Source of the DNA: Variovorax sp. SG517
GTDB taxonomy: Bacteria; Pseudomonadota; Gammaproteobacteria; Burkholderiales; Burkholderiaceae_C
DNA: 64,000 nt
NCBI RefSeq assembly: GCF_013376045.1
Contig: NZ_JABMJG010000003.1
Span: 558,001 to 622,000, forward strand
Reading direction: 5' to 3'
Every line of letters starts with the position of its first letter. Position 1 is the stretch's first letter. The position numbers and the translations under genes were made by a program. A model generated the notes under the pieces. The model was not told the DNA's origin and ran no database searches. It saw nothing but the letters and a program-made list of their open reading frames with translations. This document shows positions 17,753-25,510 of the stretch, one piece after another.

Positions 17753-18389
17753 GGGATTTCCTCTCGAGGTTCTTGGCGTACAGGCTCACCGGGAAGCACA
17801 GCACGAAATAAAGCAGGGCCACGCAGCTGAACACCACGAAGGGCTGGAAGGTGGCGTTCGAGATCATGCTGCCCGCCTTGGTGAGTTCGATGAAGCCGAT
17901 CACCGACGCGAGCGCGGTGCCCTTGATGACCTGCACCAGGAAGCCCACCGTGGGCGCGATGGCGATCTTCACCGCCTGCGGCAGGATCACGTGGCGAAGC
18001 TGCTCGCCGAAGCTCAGCGCGAGGCTGCCCGAGGCCTCCCACTGCCCCTTCGGGATCGAGGCCACGCAGCCGCGCCAGATTTCGGTGAGGAAGGCGCTGG
18101 TGTAGAGCGTGAGCGCCAGGCTGGCGGCGGTCCACGCCGACACGTCCACGACGAAGAGCGCGATGCCGAAGTAGGCCAGGAAGAGCTGCATCAGCAGCGG
18201 CGTGCCCTGGAAGAGCTGCACGTAGAGGCCCACGGCCCGGCCGGCAACCTTGCCGCCGCGCAGCCGCAGGAAGAGCAGCAGCGCGCCCACGATGCCGCCG
18301 CCGATGAAGGCGATGAGCGAGAGCACGACAGTCCAGCGCAGTGCCAGCAGCAGGTTGCGCAGGATGTCCCAAAGTGAAAAGTCCGCCAT
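17736..18389 (-). CDS. Polar amino-acid ABC transporter permease
   Basis: A 217-residue inner-membrane permease of the His/Glu/Gln/Arg/opine (HEAA) family. It has about five transmembrane helices and the cytoplasmic EAA loop (EIWRGCVASIPKGQWEASGSLALS) that docks the ATPase. A second permease gene lies 24 bp upstream, so the complex is probably a heterodimer. It ends overlapping the ATPase start. Confidence 0.9.
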
Positions 18390-18413
18390 GGTGGTGAAAG
18401 TGCCCGTGTTCGC

Positions 18414-19076
18414 TCAGCGCCCGAAGAAGAACTTCGGCCCCGCCCAGTCGAGCAGCCGCCGCAGCGCCACCGACAGCGCCAGGTAGATCAGCGTGGCGAC
18501 GATGAAGGCCTCGAAGGCGCGGAAGTTGCGGCTCTGGATGAGGTTGGCCGCGTAGCTCAGCTCCTCGGTGGAGATCTGCCCGCACACCGCCGAGCCCAGC
18601 ATCACGATGACGATCTGGCTCACCATCGCGGGCCACACCTTCTTGAGCGCCGGCGGCAGCACCACGCGCAGGAACACCTGCGACTTGCTGAGCGCCAGGC
18701 TCACGGCGGCCTCGATCTGCCCCTTGGGCGTGGCTTCGATGCCGGCGCGGATGATCTCGGTGGAGTAGGCGCCCAGGTTCAGCACCATCGCGATCACCGA
18801 AGCCACCTCCGGCGTGAGCTTGACGCCCGCGGCCGGCAGCCCGAAGAAGATGAAGAAAAGCTGCACGATGAAGGGCGTGTTGCGGATCAGCTCCACGTAC
18901 GTGCCCACGATGGCGCGCAGCCACTTCGGACCGTCGGCGCGCGCCCACGCGCAGAAGGTGCCCACGATCATGCCCAGCACGGTGCCGACGGCGGTCAGGC
19001 CGATGGTCCACGCCACGCCGCGCAGCAGCAGCGGCCACTCGGAGAGCACCGCAGCAAAGTCAAACTCGATGTTCAT
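18414..19076 (-). CDS. Polar amino-acid ABC transporter permease
   Basis: A 220-residue HEAA-family permease with about five transmembrane helices. The coupling loop reads EIIRAGIEATPKGQIEAAVSLALS, a close match to the EAA consensus. It would pair with the neighbouring permease. Between its start and the upstream receptor gene stop lies a 119-bp gap holding one copy of the structured intergenic repeat, so the operon is interrupted by that element in the transcript. Confidence 0.9.
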   Translation of the reverse strand: MNIEFDFAAVLSEWPLLLRGVAWTIGLTAVGTVLGMIVGTFCAWARADGPKWLRAIVGTYVELIRNTPFIVQLFFIFFGLPAAGVKLTPEVASVIAMVLNLGAYSTEIIRAGIEATPKGQIEAAVSLALSKSQVFLRVVLPPALKKVWPAMVSQIVIVMLGSAVCGQISTEELSYAANLIQSRNFRAFEAFIVATLIYLALSVALRRLLDWAGPKFFFGR

Positions 19077-19098
19077 AAGTCAGTCTTCTCTTCGTGGA

Positions 19099-19190
19099 AC
19101 GCCGCGGAACCGGCTTTGCCGGGCCGCAGGCGTTGCCCCCGGCGAGGGGGTGTGCGCAGCGACACGAAGTGCGCGAAGCATGGGGGAGTG
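19099..19190. repeat. Structured intergenic repeat, copy A
   Basis: About 90 bp shared with copies at 32454 and 47327. The common core runs CGCGGAACCGGCTTTGCCGG, then a C-rich/G-rich hairpin (CCCCC ... GGGGG), then GACACGAAGTGCGCGAAG and GGGGGA. It contains the short hairpin CCGGC-TTT-GCCGG. Its right end abuts the stop codon of the minus-strand receptor gene (19196). This copy is the most diverged in the outer stem (it reads AACGCCGC where the others have GACACCGC). Confidence 0.88.
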
Positions 19191-19195
19191 CTTGT

Positions 19196-19996
19196 TCAGA
19201 CGGGGAGGTCGCCAGCGGCTTTGCCCAGCCACTTCTTGGACATGGCATCGAGCGTGCCGTCCTTCTTGGCGGCCGCGATGATCTCGTTGACCTTGGTCTT
19301 CAGCGCGGTCTCGCCCTTGGCGATGCCGACGAAGCAGGGGCTGTCCTTCAGCAGCAGCTTGAACTCGGCGCTGACCTTCGGATTCTTCGCGAGCATGTCG
19401 CCGGCAACGGCGGCGCTGGTCGCGAGGGTCTGCGTCTGGCCGGCCACGAAGGCGGCGATGGTCGCGTTGTTGTCCTCGAAGCGGCGGTAGTCGACGTTCG
19501 GCGGCGCCACCTTGTTCAGTTCCTGGTCTTCCATCGCGCCGCGCGTCACGGCCACGGTCTTGCCGGCCATGTCGGCGAAGCTGGTGAGCTTCATGCTCTT
19601 GGCTGCGTACACGGCCTGGAAGAAGGGCGCGTAGGCCGACGAGAAGTCGATCACCTTCTCGCGCTCGGGGTTCTTGCCCAGCGTGGAGATCACCAGGTCG
19701 GCCTTCTTGGTCTGCAGGTACGGGATGCGGTTGGCGCTGGTCACCGGCACCAGCTCGACCTTCACGCCCAGCTTGGCGGCGATGAGTTCGGCCATCTCGA
19801 CGTCGAGGCCTTGCGGCTTCATGTTCTTGTCGACCGAGCCGTAGGGCGGGTAGTCCGTGGGCACTGCGATCTTGATCGTCTTGGCCTTGAGCACGTTGTC
19901 CAGCGCGTTCTGGGCGTGCGCGGCGCCGGCCGAGGCCAGCATGGCGGCGGAAGCGAGCGCCAGGGCGACGCGGCGTTTGGATGCAGAGAAGGTCAT
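19196..19996 (-). CDS. Amino-acid ABC transporter substrate-binding protein
   Basis: A 266-residue periplasmic receptor of the solute-binding family 3. The signal peptide ends at AGAAHAQ (about residue 28). The mature part begins KTIKIAVPTDYPPYGSVD and continues with GLDVEMAELIAAKLGVKVELV, the classic family-3 ligand pocket. ADLVISTLGKNPEREKVIDFSSAY is also diagnostic. The ligand is a polar amino acid or derivative; the exact one cannot be told. The ATG overlaps the GntR stop (ATGA), and AGGAG lies inside the last gntR codons, so the two are translationally coupled. Confidence 0.92.
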   Translation of the reverse strand: MTFSASKRRVALALASAAMLASAGAAHAQNALDNVLKAKTIKIAVPTDYPPYGSVDKNMKPQGLDVEMAELIAAKLGVKVELVPVTSANRIPYLQTKKADLVISTLGKNPEREKVIDFSSAYAPFFQAVYAAKSMKLTSFADMAGKTVAVTRGAMEDQELNKVAPPNVDYRRFEDNNATIAAFVAGQTQTLATSAAVAGDMLAKNPKVSAEFKLLLKDSPCFVGIAKGETALKTKVNEIIAAAKKDGTLDAMSKKWLGKAAGDLPV

Positions 19997-20760
19997 AGCA
20001 GGGCTCCTAGGTAAGTCGAAGAATCGGAATCGGGGGCTGCGCCGGGCTTGCGGCGCCTGCCTTTGGCTGCGGCGGGCGCAGCGGTCGTGTTCTGAAGCGG
20101 CGCCAGCGCGTCGCGCAACTGCGCCAGCGGGTCGGTGGGCGCCTGCACGCGCAGCGCCGACTGCACCGTGCCGATGTGCTCGGCCATCAGCGCCTCGGCG
20201 GCGGCGTGGTCGCCGCGCTCCAGCGCCGCGACGATGCGCACGTGGTCTTCGCAGGACTGCACCGCGTCGTGCGTGGACTGGTAGAGCATGGCGATCAGCG
20301 TGGTGCGCGCCGTGTAGTCGCGCAGCGTGTCGGCCAGCAGCGTGTTGCCCAGGCACTCGGCCAGGCAGACGTGGAAATCGCCCAGCAGGAAGCTGCGGTT
20401 GCCGACGTCGCTCTCTTTCAGTGCGGCCTTTTCACGCTGCAGGTGCGCCTTGAGCTGCCGCAGGGCGGTCTTCTCGATCTTGCCCACGCTTCGGATGAGC
20501 CCCAGTTCGATCACGCGCCGCGCCTCGAAGGCCTCGCGCGCCTCGTCCTGCGAGGGCTCGATGACGAACCAGCCGCGCCGCGCGCTCACCGTGACGATAC
20601 CGCGCGCCGCCAGCCGCGTGAGCGCCTCGCGCACGATGGTGCGGCTGCAGTCGAACAGCATTGCCAGCTGCTGCTCGCCCAGGCGAGAACCCGGCGCGAG
20701 CTTCTGTGCCATCACCGCCTCGACGATGCGTGCACTGATTTCGGATGCGGAGATGGCCAT
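19993..20760 (-). CDS. GntR/FadR-family (FCD domain) transcriptional regulator
   Basis: A 255-residue GntR regulator. The winged helix is at the N-terminus (LAPGSRLGEQQLAMLFDCSRTIVREALTRLAARG), with an all-helical FCD ligand domain after residue 85 (DFHVCLAECLGNTLL supplies typical metal/ligand residues; HVRIVAALERGDHAAAEALMAEHI the C-terminal helices). The tail is Pro/Ala/Arg-rich. It heads the importer operon and is coupled to the receptor gene. I use the ATG at 20760; an in-frame ATG at 20790 would put the operator-like repeat inside the gene. Confidence 0.9.
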   Translation of the reverse strand: MAISASEISARIVEAVMAQKLAPGSRLGEQQLAMLFDCSRTIVREALTRLAARGIVTVSARRGWFVIEPSQDEAREAFEARRVIELGLIRSVGKIEKTALRQLKAHLQREKAALKESDVGNRSFLLGDFHVCLAECLGNTLLADTLRDYTARTTLIAMLYQSTHDAVQSCEDHVRIVAALERGDHAAAEALMAEHIGTVQSALRVQAPTDPLAQLRDALAPLQNTTAAPAAAKGRRRKPGAAPDSDSSTYLGALL

Positions 20761-20765
20761 ATGCC

Positions 20766-20800
20766 TGCATACCAGCAGCTTCTGTGCCAACTGGTATGCA
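20766..20800. promoter_or_regulatory. Inverted repeat, candidate GntR operator
   Basis: TGCATACCAG (20766-20775) and CTGGTATGCA (20791-20800) are perfect 10-bp inverted copies with a 15-bp spacer, directly upstream of the gntR start. FCD-type GntR regulators commonly bind GTAT/ATAC-containing dyads. Placement next to the start codon suggests autorepression of gntR and the importer genes. Confidence 0.65.
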
Positions 20801-20859
20801 AGATTTGCGCACCTGAATGGAGCGCGACCCTGGTGCGGGGTCCCTGCGGATGCTCCGGT

Positions 20860-22191
20860 TCAGTGCCTGGCGCGGCCCAGCGCGCTGGCCGGCAGTGCCA
20901 CAAGCATGAGCAATGCCGACAGCACCAGCGCCCCGCTCAGCACGTAGAGGCTGGCGGTGAAGCCGCCCGTGAGCGTCTTGAGCCAGCCGACCATCACCAG
21001 CCCCGCGCTGCCGCCGATGGTGCTGATGAGCGCGATGCCCGCCGCTGCCGCGCTCTTCGACATGAAATTGCCCGGCACCGCCCACAGCACGGTGAACGCC
21101 GCCGAGATGCCCATGGCCGCCAGCGCGAGGCACAGCACGGCGGCTATGGCGTCATGCATGAAGAGCGTCGTCAGCGCCAACCCGGCCGCGCCCGCGACCG
21201 CGCTGAGCGCGAAGTGCCAGCGCCGCTCCTTGCTGCGGTCGGAATGCCGGCCCACCACGATGTTGGCCGCGATGCCCGCCACCGCCGGAATCACCGAATA
21301 GAAGCCGATCTGCAGCACGCTCAGTCCCATCGACTTGAGGATCGTCGGCTGCCAGAACGACAGCGCGTAGATGCCCAGGATGATCAGGAACGACATGAAG
21401 CCGATCAGCCAGACCCGGCCGTCGCGCATCGCCGCGCCGAAGGTGTGGCGCCCGGCGGCGCCGTGCGCGGCCTGGTCTTCGGCCAGCAGGCGGGCCACGC
21501 GCTGCTTCTCGGCAGCGCTGAGCCAGGCCGCCTGCGCCGGGCCGTTCGACAGCCAGCCGAAGGCCGCGATGCCGAGCAGCACGCTCGGCAGTCCCTCCAG
21601 CAGGAAGAGCCACTGCCAGCCGCGCAGCGACAGCGCGCCGTCGAGGTACGTCATCGTCAGCCCCGCGATCGGCCCGGCCACGATGGGCGCCGCGCCGAAG
21701 GCCATGAAGAAGAGGGCCGTGGCCTGCGCGCGGCGGTGCGACGGAAACCACAGCGTCAGGTAGAACAGCACGCCCGGCGCGAAGCCGGCCTCGAACACGC
21801 CGATGAGAAAGCGCAGCACGTAGAACTGCGTGGGCGTCGTCGTGAACATCATCGCGGCCGAGGCCAGCCCCCACAGGCCCATGATGCGCAGCAGCGTCGC
21901 GCGCACGCCGATCTTCGCGAGCATCAGGTTGCTCGGAATCTCGAACACCGCGTAGCCGATGAAGAAGATGCCCGCGCCCAGGCCGAACACCGCGTCGCTG
22001 AAGCCGAGCTGCTCCTTCATCTGCAGCTGCGCGTAGCCGACGTTGGTGCGGTCCAGGTAGTTCAGCACGTAGCAGGCGCACAGCAGCGGCATCAGGCGCC
22101 AGGTGATCTTGCGGAAGAGGGCGGCGTCCTCGCGGGCGGTGGCGCCCGGGGAGGTACTTGCCTGCGCCCCGGCCAGGGTGGCTGTGTTCAT
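20860..22191 (-). CDS. MFS transporter, anion:cation symporter (ACS) family
   Basis: A 443-residue major-facilitator with about 12 transmembrane helices. NYLDRTNVGYAQLQM in the first helix region and FGLGAGIFFIGYAVFEIPSNLML are characteristic of the ACS/phthalate-tartrate permease group, which imports organic anions with protons. The substrate is unknown. It is the last gene of the four-gene minus-strand unit starting at 24618. The next gene (gntR) begins 100 bp downstream. Confidence 0.9.
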   Translation of the reverse strand: MNTATLAGAQASTSPGATAREDAALFRKITWRLMPLLCACYVLNYLDRTNVGYAQLQMKEQLGFSDAVFGLGAGIFFIGYAVFEIPSNLMLAKIGVRATLLRIMGLWGLASAAMMFTTTPTQFYVLRFLIGVFEAGFAPGVLFYLTLWFPSHRRAQATALFFMAFGAAPIVAGPIAGLTMTYLDGALSLRGWQWLFLLEGLPSVLLGIAAFGWLSNGPAQAAWLSAAEKQRVARLLAEDQAAHGAAGRHTFGAAMRDGRVWLIGFMSFLIILGIYALSFWQPTILKSMGLSVLQIGFYSVIPAVAGIAANIVVGRHSDRSKERRWHFALSAVAGAAGLALTTLFMHDAIAAVLCLALAAMGISAAFTVLWAVPGNFMSKSAAAAGIALISTIGGSAGLVMVGWLKTLTGGFTASLYVLSGALVLSALLMLVALPASALGRARH

Positions 22192-22220
22192 CGTCTGTCT
22201 CCTCGTTGTCGGTCGTTCGG

Positions 22221-23294
22221 TCAGGCTTTCACCGGCGTTCCGAAGCTGGTCTCGCCCCAGAGGAAGCTGGCCGGCGCGCCCGGAAAGAGCCAGTGCGGCG
22301 TGCATTCCGCCGACGGCACCACGTTGCTGAAGCCGTGCGAGGAAGAAGTGCCCGCGAGCGTCTTCTCCAGCACCATCGACAGGTACTGGTCGTTGCTGCT
22401 TTCCTGCGTGTTGCCGTTGAGGATCACCTCCGCGCCGGTGGCCTGCGCATAGCGGCGGATGCCGTTGTGCCGCGACTGCAGCGGCGCCCAGCTGTCGGCC
22501 GACACGCCGTTCTCGCTGCTCACCCGCAGGCCGTCGGCGGCGCGATAGACCAGCGAATGGTTGCCTTCGGTGTGGCCCGGCGTGTGCACCAGCGCCAGCC
22601 CGCGGCCGAGCTGGATGCTGCCTTCGAAAGCCACGATTCGCTCGGCCGGAATGCCGTCGAGCCCGTGCGGGCAGTACCACTCGGCCTGCACCGGCATCAG
22701 GCCCTGCACGCTCGCGAGTTCCTGGCGGTGCACCAGCAGCTTGGCGTTCGGCAGCATCCCAGGCGTGCCGGCATCGCCCAGCCAGCGGCGCAGGTCCTGC
22801 GTGTGCAGGTGGTCGTAGGTGATGTAGTCGACCTGCTCCGGCGCGATGCCGCAGCTCGCCAGCGCCTGCGGCACGGTCCGGTAGACCGGCGCGATCGCCT
22901 TGTGCAAGAACTTCGGTGTCTGCTCGGCCAGGCGCTTGAAGTAAGGCGTCTCGTTGCCGGCCTCGAAGTCGGCCGGGGTGAACAGCAGCGTGCGCAGCCG
23001 GCCCTCGAAGTCGTCGTACTGGACCAGCACCGTGCGCGCCAGCAGATGCACCATGTGCGGCTTGAGCAGCTTCTGCGAGTACACGCCGGTGAAGGCGAAC
23101 CACGCGGGATACGGAATGCGCAGCAGGTCGAAGCTGCGTGCGAAGCGCACCGGCGGCGCGTCGAGCAGGCGCTCGCGCAGGCCCTCGGCGGCGCGGCGGA
23201 TGGCACGCAGGCGGTCCTGCGGCATGGCGGCGTTGCGCGCGCCGTCGAAATCAGCCAGCTGGGCGAAGCCGGTCGGGTCGGGGTCTCGGGTCAT
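22221..23294 (-). CDS. MBL-fold metallohydrolase
   Basis: A 357-residue metallo-beta-lactamase fold protein. The metal-binding motif is degenerate: ITYDHLHTQDLRRWL has H-x-H-x-x-D without the final His. A second histidine motif HTPGHTEGNHSLVY is intact, and the C-terminal NGNTQESSNDQYLSM is unusual. It lacks a signal peptide. The fold covers lactonases, glyoxalase II and other hydrolases; in this operon (NTF2-like, SDR, MFS) it could open a lactone or thioester. GGAG precedes the ATG. The gap to the SDR gene is 35 bp. Confidence 0.82.
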   Translation of the reverse strand: MTRDPDPTGFAQLADFDGARNAAMPQDRLRAIRRAAEGLRERLLDAPPVRFARSFDLLRIPYPAWFAFTGVYSQKLLKPHMVHLLARTVLVQYDDFEGRLRTLLFTPADFEAGNETPYFKRLAEQTPKFLHKAIAPVYRTVPQALASCGIAPEQVDYITYDHLHTQDLRRWLGDAGTPGMLPNAKLLVHRQELASVQGLMPVQAEWYCPHGLDGIPAERIVAFEGSIQLGRGLALVHTPGHTEGNHSLVYRAADGLRVSSENGVSADSWAPLQSRHNGIRRYAQATGAEVILNGNTQESSNDQYLSMVLEKTLAGTSSSHGFSNVVPSAECTPHWLFPGAPASFLWGETSFGTPVKA

Positions 23295-23329
23295 GGGAAG
23301 TTCTCCTTGGCTTTTTGGCGCGCAGGCGC

Positions 23330-24103
23330 TCAGTACATCGAGCGCCCGCCCGAGATGTCGAACACCGCGCCGGTGCTGAAGGAACAGTCGTCCGACGCGA
23401 GCCATGCCGCCATGGCGGCCACCTCGTCGACCTCCACGAAGCGCGCCATCGGCACGCGCGAGAGCAGGGCGATGCGCAACTGCTCGCGGTGTTCGGCCGG
23501 AACGGCAGCGAACACCTCGGTATCGGCCGCCGAGGGTGTGATGCAGTTCACCAGCACGCCCGAGGAAGCCAGCTCCTTGCCCAGCGACTTGGTGAGCGCG
23601 ATGAGCCCGGCCTTCGAGGCGGAGTAGGCGGCGTTGAAGCCGTTGCCCTCCTTGCCCGCGACCGAGGCTATGTTGACGATGCGGCCGCGCCGCCGCTCGA
23701 GCATCGCCGGTGCCACTGCCCGGCAGCACAGCCATGCGCCCGTGAGGTTGACGTCGAGCACGTTGCGCCACTGCGCCGGCGTGTGCTCCCAGGCCGGCAC
23801 GGTCGGCCCGAGCACCCCGGCGTTGTTGACGAGGATGTCGATGCCGCCAAAGCGCTCCTGCGACTGCGCGGCCGCGCGGGCGATCTGGTCTTCTTCACGC
23901 ACATCGACGACTGCCGACGCGGCGGTGCCGAGCGGCGCGAGCGTCTCCAGGGCATCGGCGAGCGCCAGCGCATCGAGGTCCCAGAGCGCGACGCTCGCGC
24001 CGGCCGCCAGGTAGTGCCGCGCAATCGCCAACCCGATGCCGCGCGCGCCGCCGGTCACGATGGCATGCCGGCCGGCGAGCGCATCGCCGCGCAGCGCGTT
24101 CAT
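23330..24103 (-). CDS. SDR-family NAD(P)-dependent oxidoreductase
   Basis: A 257-residue classical short-chain dehydrogenase. The cofactor motif TGGARGIG, the NNAG motif (LVNNAGVLG), the catalytic Ser in NIASVAG and the YSASK catalytic pair are all present. The absence of a basic residue directly at the end of strand 2 (ALWDLD) suggests preference for NAD(H). Its start overlaps the end of the NTF2-like gene by ATGA. Its role in the operon is presumably oxidation of an alcohol intermediate. Confidence 0.9.
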   Translation of the reverse strand: MNALRGDALAGRHAIVTGGARGIGLAIARHYLAAGASVALWDLDALALADALETLAPLGTAASAVVDVREEDQIARAAAQSQERFGGIDILVNNAGVLGPTVPAWEHTPAQWRNVLDVNLTGAWLCCRAVAPAMLERRRGRIVNIASVAGKEGNGFNAAYSASKAGLIALTKSLGKELASSGVLVNCITPSAADTEVFAAVPAEHREQLRIALLSRVPMARFVEVDEVAAMAAWLASDDCSFSTGAVFDISGGRSMY

Positions 24104-24618
24104 GCCGCGGCCGTTTCGGGAGTGCGCGAGGCGGCCGGCTGGCCCAGCAGCCCCGCCACCAGCGCGCCGACCTGTTCTGCCGGCACGCCCGCCAGCAGCT
24201 GCCGCAGCATCGTCAGGGTGTCGAAGTAGACGCGCTCGCACACCAGCCGGTCGCCCTCGAAGATGAAGAAGGCGTTCATCCGGCAGCGGAAGCTGTTGCC
24301 GGTGGGCGGCAGGCCCTTGAGCGGGCCCTTGTGCGTGCCCAGCAGCCAGAACTCGACGATCACCGAATCGTCGGCGTGGCGCAGCTGGATGATCTCGTGG
24401 CGCTGGTCTGGAAAGGCACGGCGCGTGTCGATGTAGTACTGGCGCACCTCGGCGATGCCGTCGTGCACCTCGCCGCTGGGAACCAGCTCGTAGTGCGGAT
24501 GTGGGAAGGTGCCGAGCACCGCGTCGAAGTCCTGCCGGGTCTCGTCGGCGAAGTGGTCGAGCACGAGGCGCTCGCGGCGGGCCTGGAGTGCTGTGCGTGG
24601 GGTGTCGTCTTTGCTCAT
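24100..24618 (-). CDS. NTF2/SnoaL-like protein
   Basis: A 172-residue NTF2-like alpha+beta barrel protein: a helical N-terminus (RRERLVLDHFADETRQDFDAVLGTF) followed by the cone strands (VIVEFWLLGTHKG, NAFFIFEGDRLVCERVYFD). Members act as isomerases, hydrolases or polyketide cyclases. I chose the ATG at 24618, which has GGAG 9 nt upstream; an ATG at 24633 would add five residues. It is the first gene of the operon and is divergent from the Crp/Fnr gene (142 bp between starts). The enzymatic reaction is not known. Confidence 0.82.
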   Translation of the reverse strand: MSKDDTPRTALQARRERLVLDHFADETRQDFDAVLGTFPHPHYELVPSGEVHDGIAEVRQYYIDTRRAFPDQRHEIIQLRHADDSVIVEFWLLGTHKGPLKGLPPTGNSFRCRMNAFFIFEGDRLVCERVYFDTLTMLRQLLAGVPAEQVGALVAGLLGQPAASRTPETAAA

Positions 24619-24760
24619 CGGGGTGTGCTCCATGTGACAGGAATGGCTGCTGACATCGGGTTGGCGCGAATGCGCCGCTCCGGGCTCGCTGCGTACTATC
24701 GGCACGCCCCTGAAACAAGACTGTCCGGTGTTGGCAATCGACGCTACGGACAAACCCGCG

Positions 24761-25492
24761 ATGCCACGCACGCCCCCTTCATCCCCCGACACGGCCCCGG
24801 ACGCGCAGCCATCGCCGGTGCACAACGGCGACATGCGGCTGGCCGAGGACGTGCAGCGGCGCCTGCTCGAAGTGGCGCACCGGCGCACGCTGGCGCGCGG
24901 CGAATCGCTCTTCCACAAGGGCTCGTCGCCCGACGCGCTCTTTGGCGTGGTGGCCGGTTCTCTGCGCGTGAGCGTGGTGGCGCCGGGCGGACGCGAGGCG
25001 GTGATCGCGATGCTCGAACCCGGCCACTGGTTCGGCGAGGTGTCGCTGCTGGTGGGGCGCGAGCGCGTCTACGACACCTGCGCAGTCGACACCACCGAGA
25101 TGGCCGTGGTCGCTGCGGCCGACTTCCATCGCCTCGTGGCCGAGCATCCCGACGTGCACATGGCCTTCACCCGGCTGGTGTGCCTGCGGCTGCGCCAGGC
25201 GCTGGCGTGGATCGACGACGTGATCCTGATGCCGCTGCCGGTGCGGCTCGCGCACCGCCTGCTCACGCTGGACGCGCGCGCGGAGGGCACGGGCGAGGGC
25301 GCGGACAAGGGAGGCAGCGCGCTGCTGGGCGTGTCGCAGGAAGACCTGTCGTTCATGCTCGGCGTGTCGCGCCAGAGCGTGAACCGGCAGCTCAAGCTGT
25401 GGGAGGAGGACGGCACGCTGCGCGTGCGCTACCGCGCCATCGAGCTGCTGGACCGCGCACGGCTCGAGCGGCACGCGGCCACGCCGCCCTGA
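24761..25492 (+). CDS. Crp/Fnr-family transcriptional regulator
   Basis: A 243-residue regulator. The cyclic-nucleotide-binding-like domain (about 25-145) includes GHWFGEVSLLVGRERVYDT. A helix-turn-helix of the Crp type follows (VSQEDLSFMLGVSRQSVNRQLKLWEEDG, about 190-217). No Fnr-type Cys cluster is present, so it does not sense oxygen through FeS. The first ATG of the frame is at 24761; a GTG at 24728 would add 11 residues, and neither has a strong ribosome site. It is divergent from the NTF2/SDR/MBL/MFS operon and is its most likely regulator. Confidence 0.87.
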   Translation: MPRTPPSSPDTAPDAQPSPVHNGDMRLAEDVQRRLLEVAHRRTLARGESLFHKGSSPDALFGVVAGSLRVSVVAPGGREAVIAMLEPGHWFGEVSLLVGRERVYDTCAVDTTEMAVVAAADFHRLVAEHPDVHMAFTRLVCLRLRQALAWIDDVILMPLPVRLAHRLLTLDARAEGTGEGADKGGSALLGVSQEDLSFMLGVSRQSVNRQLKLWEEDGTLRVRYRAIELLDRARLERHAATPP

Positions 25493-25510
25493 GCGGCGTT
25501 CTGCGCGGGA

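Noticed and set aside
19060..19248. A 62-codon minus-strand frame spanning repeat copy A
   Set aside because: It only translates the repeat; similar false frames appear over the other copies, in different contexts, and none has a ribosome site.
20176..22452. A 758-codon plus-strand frame opposite the GntR and MFS genes
   Set aside because: Arg/His/Gln-rich shadow frame; the GntR and MFS proteins on the minus strand are complete.
24722..24752. TGTCCG/CGGACA inverted repeat just upstream of the Crp/Fnr start
   Set aside because: Only 6-bp arms 19 bp apart, not a Crp or Fnr consensus, and likely by chance in high-GC DNA.
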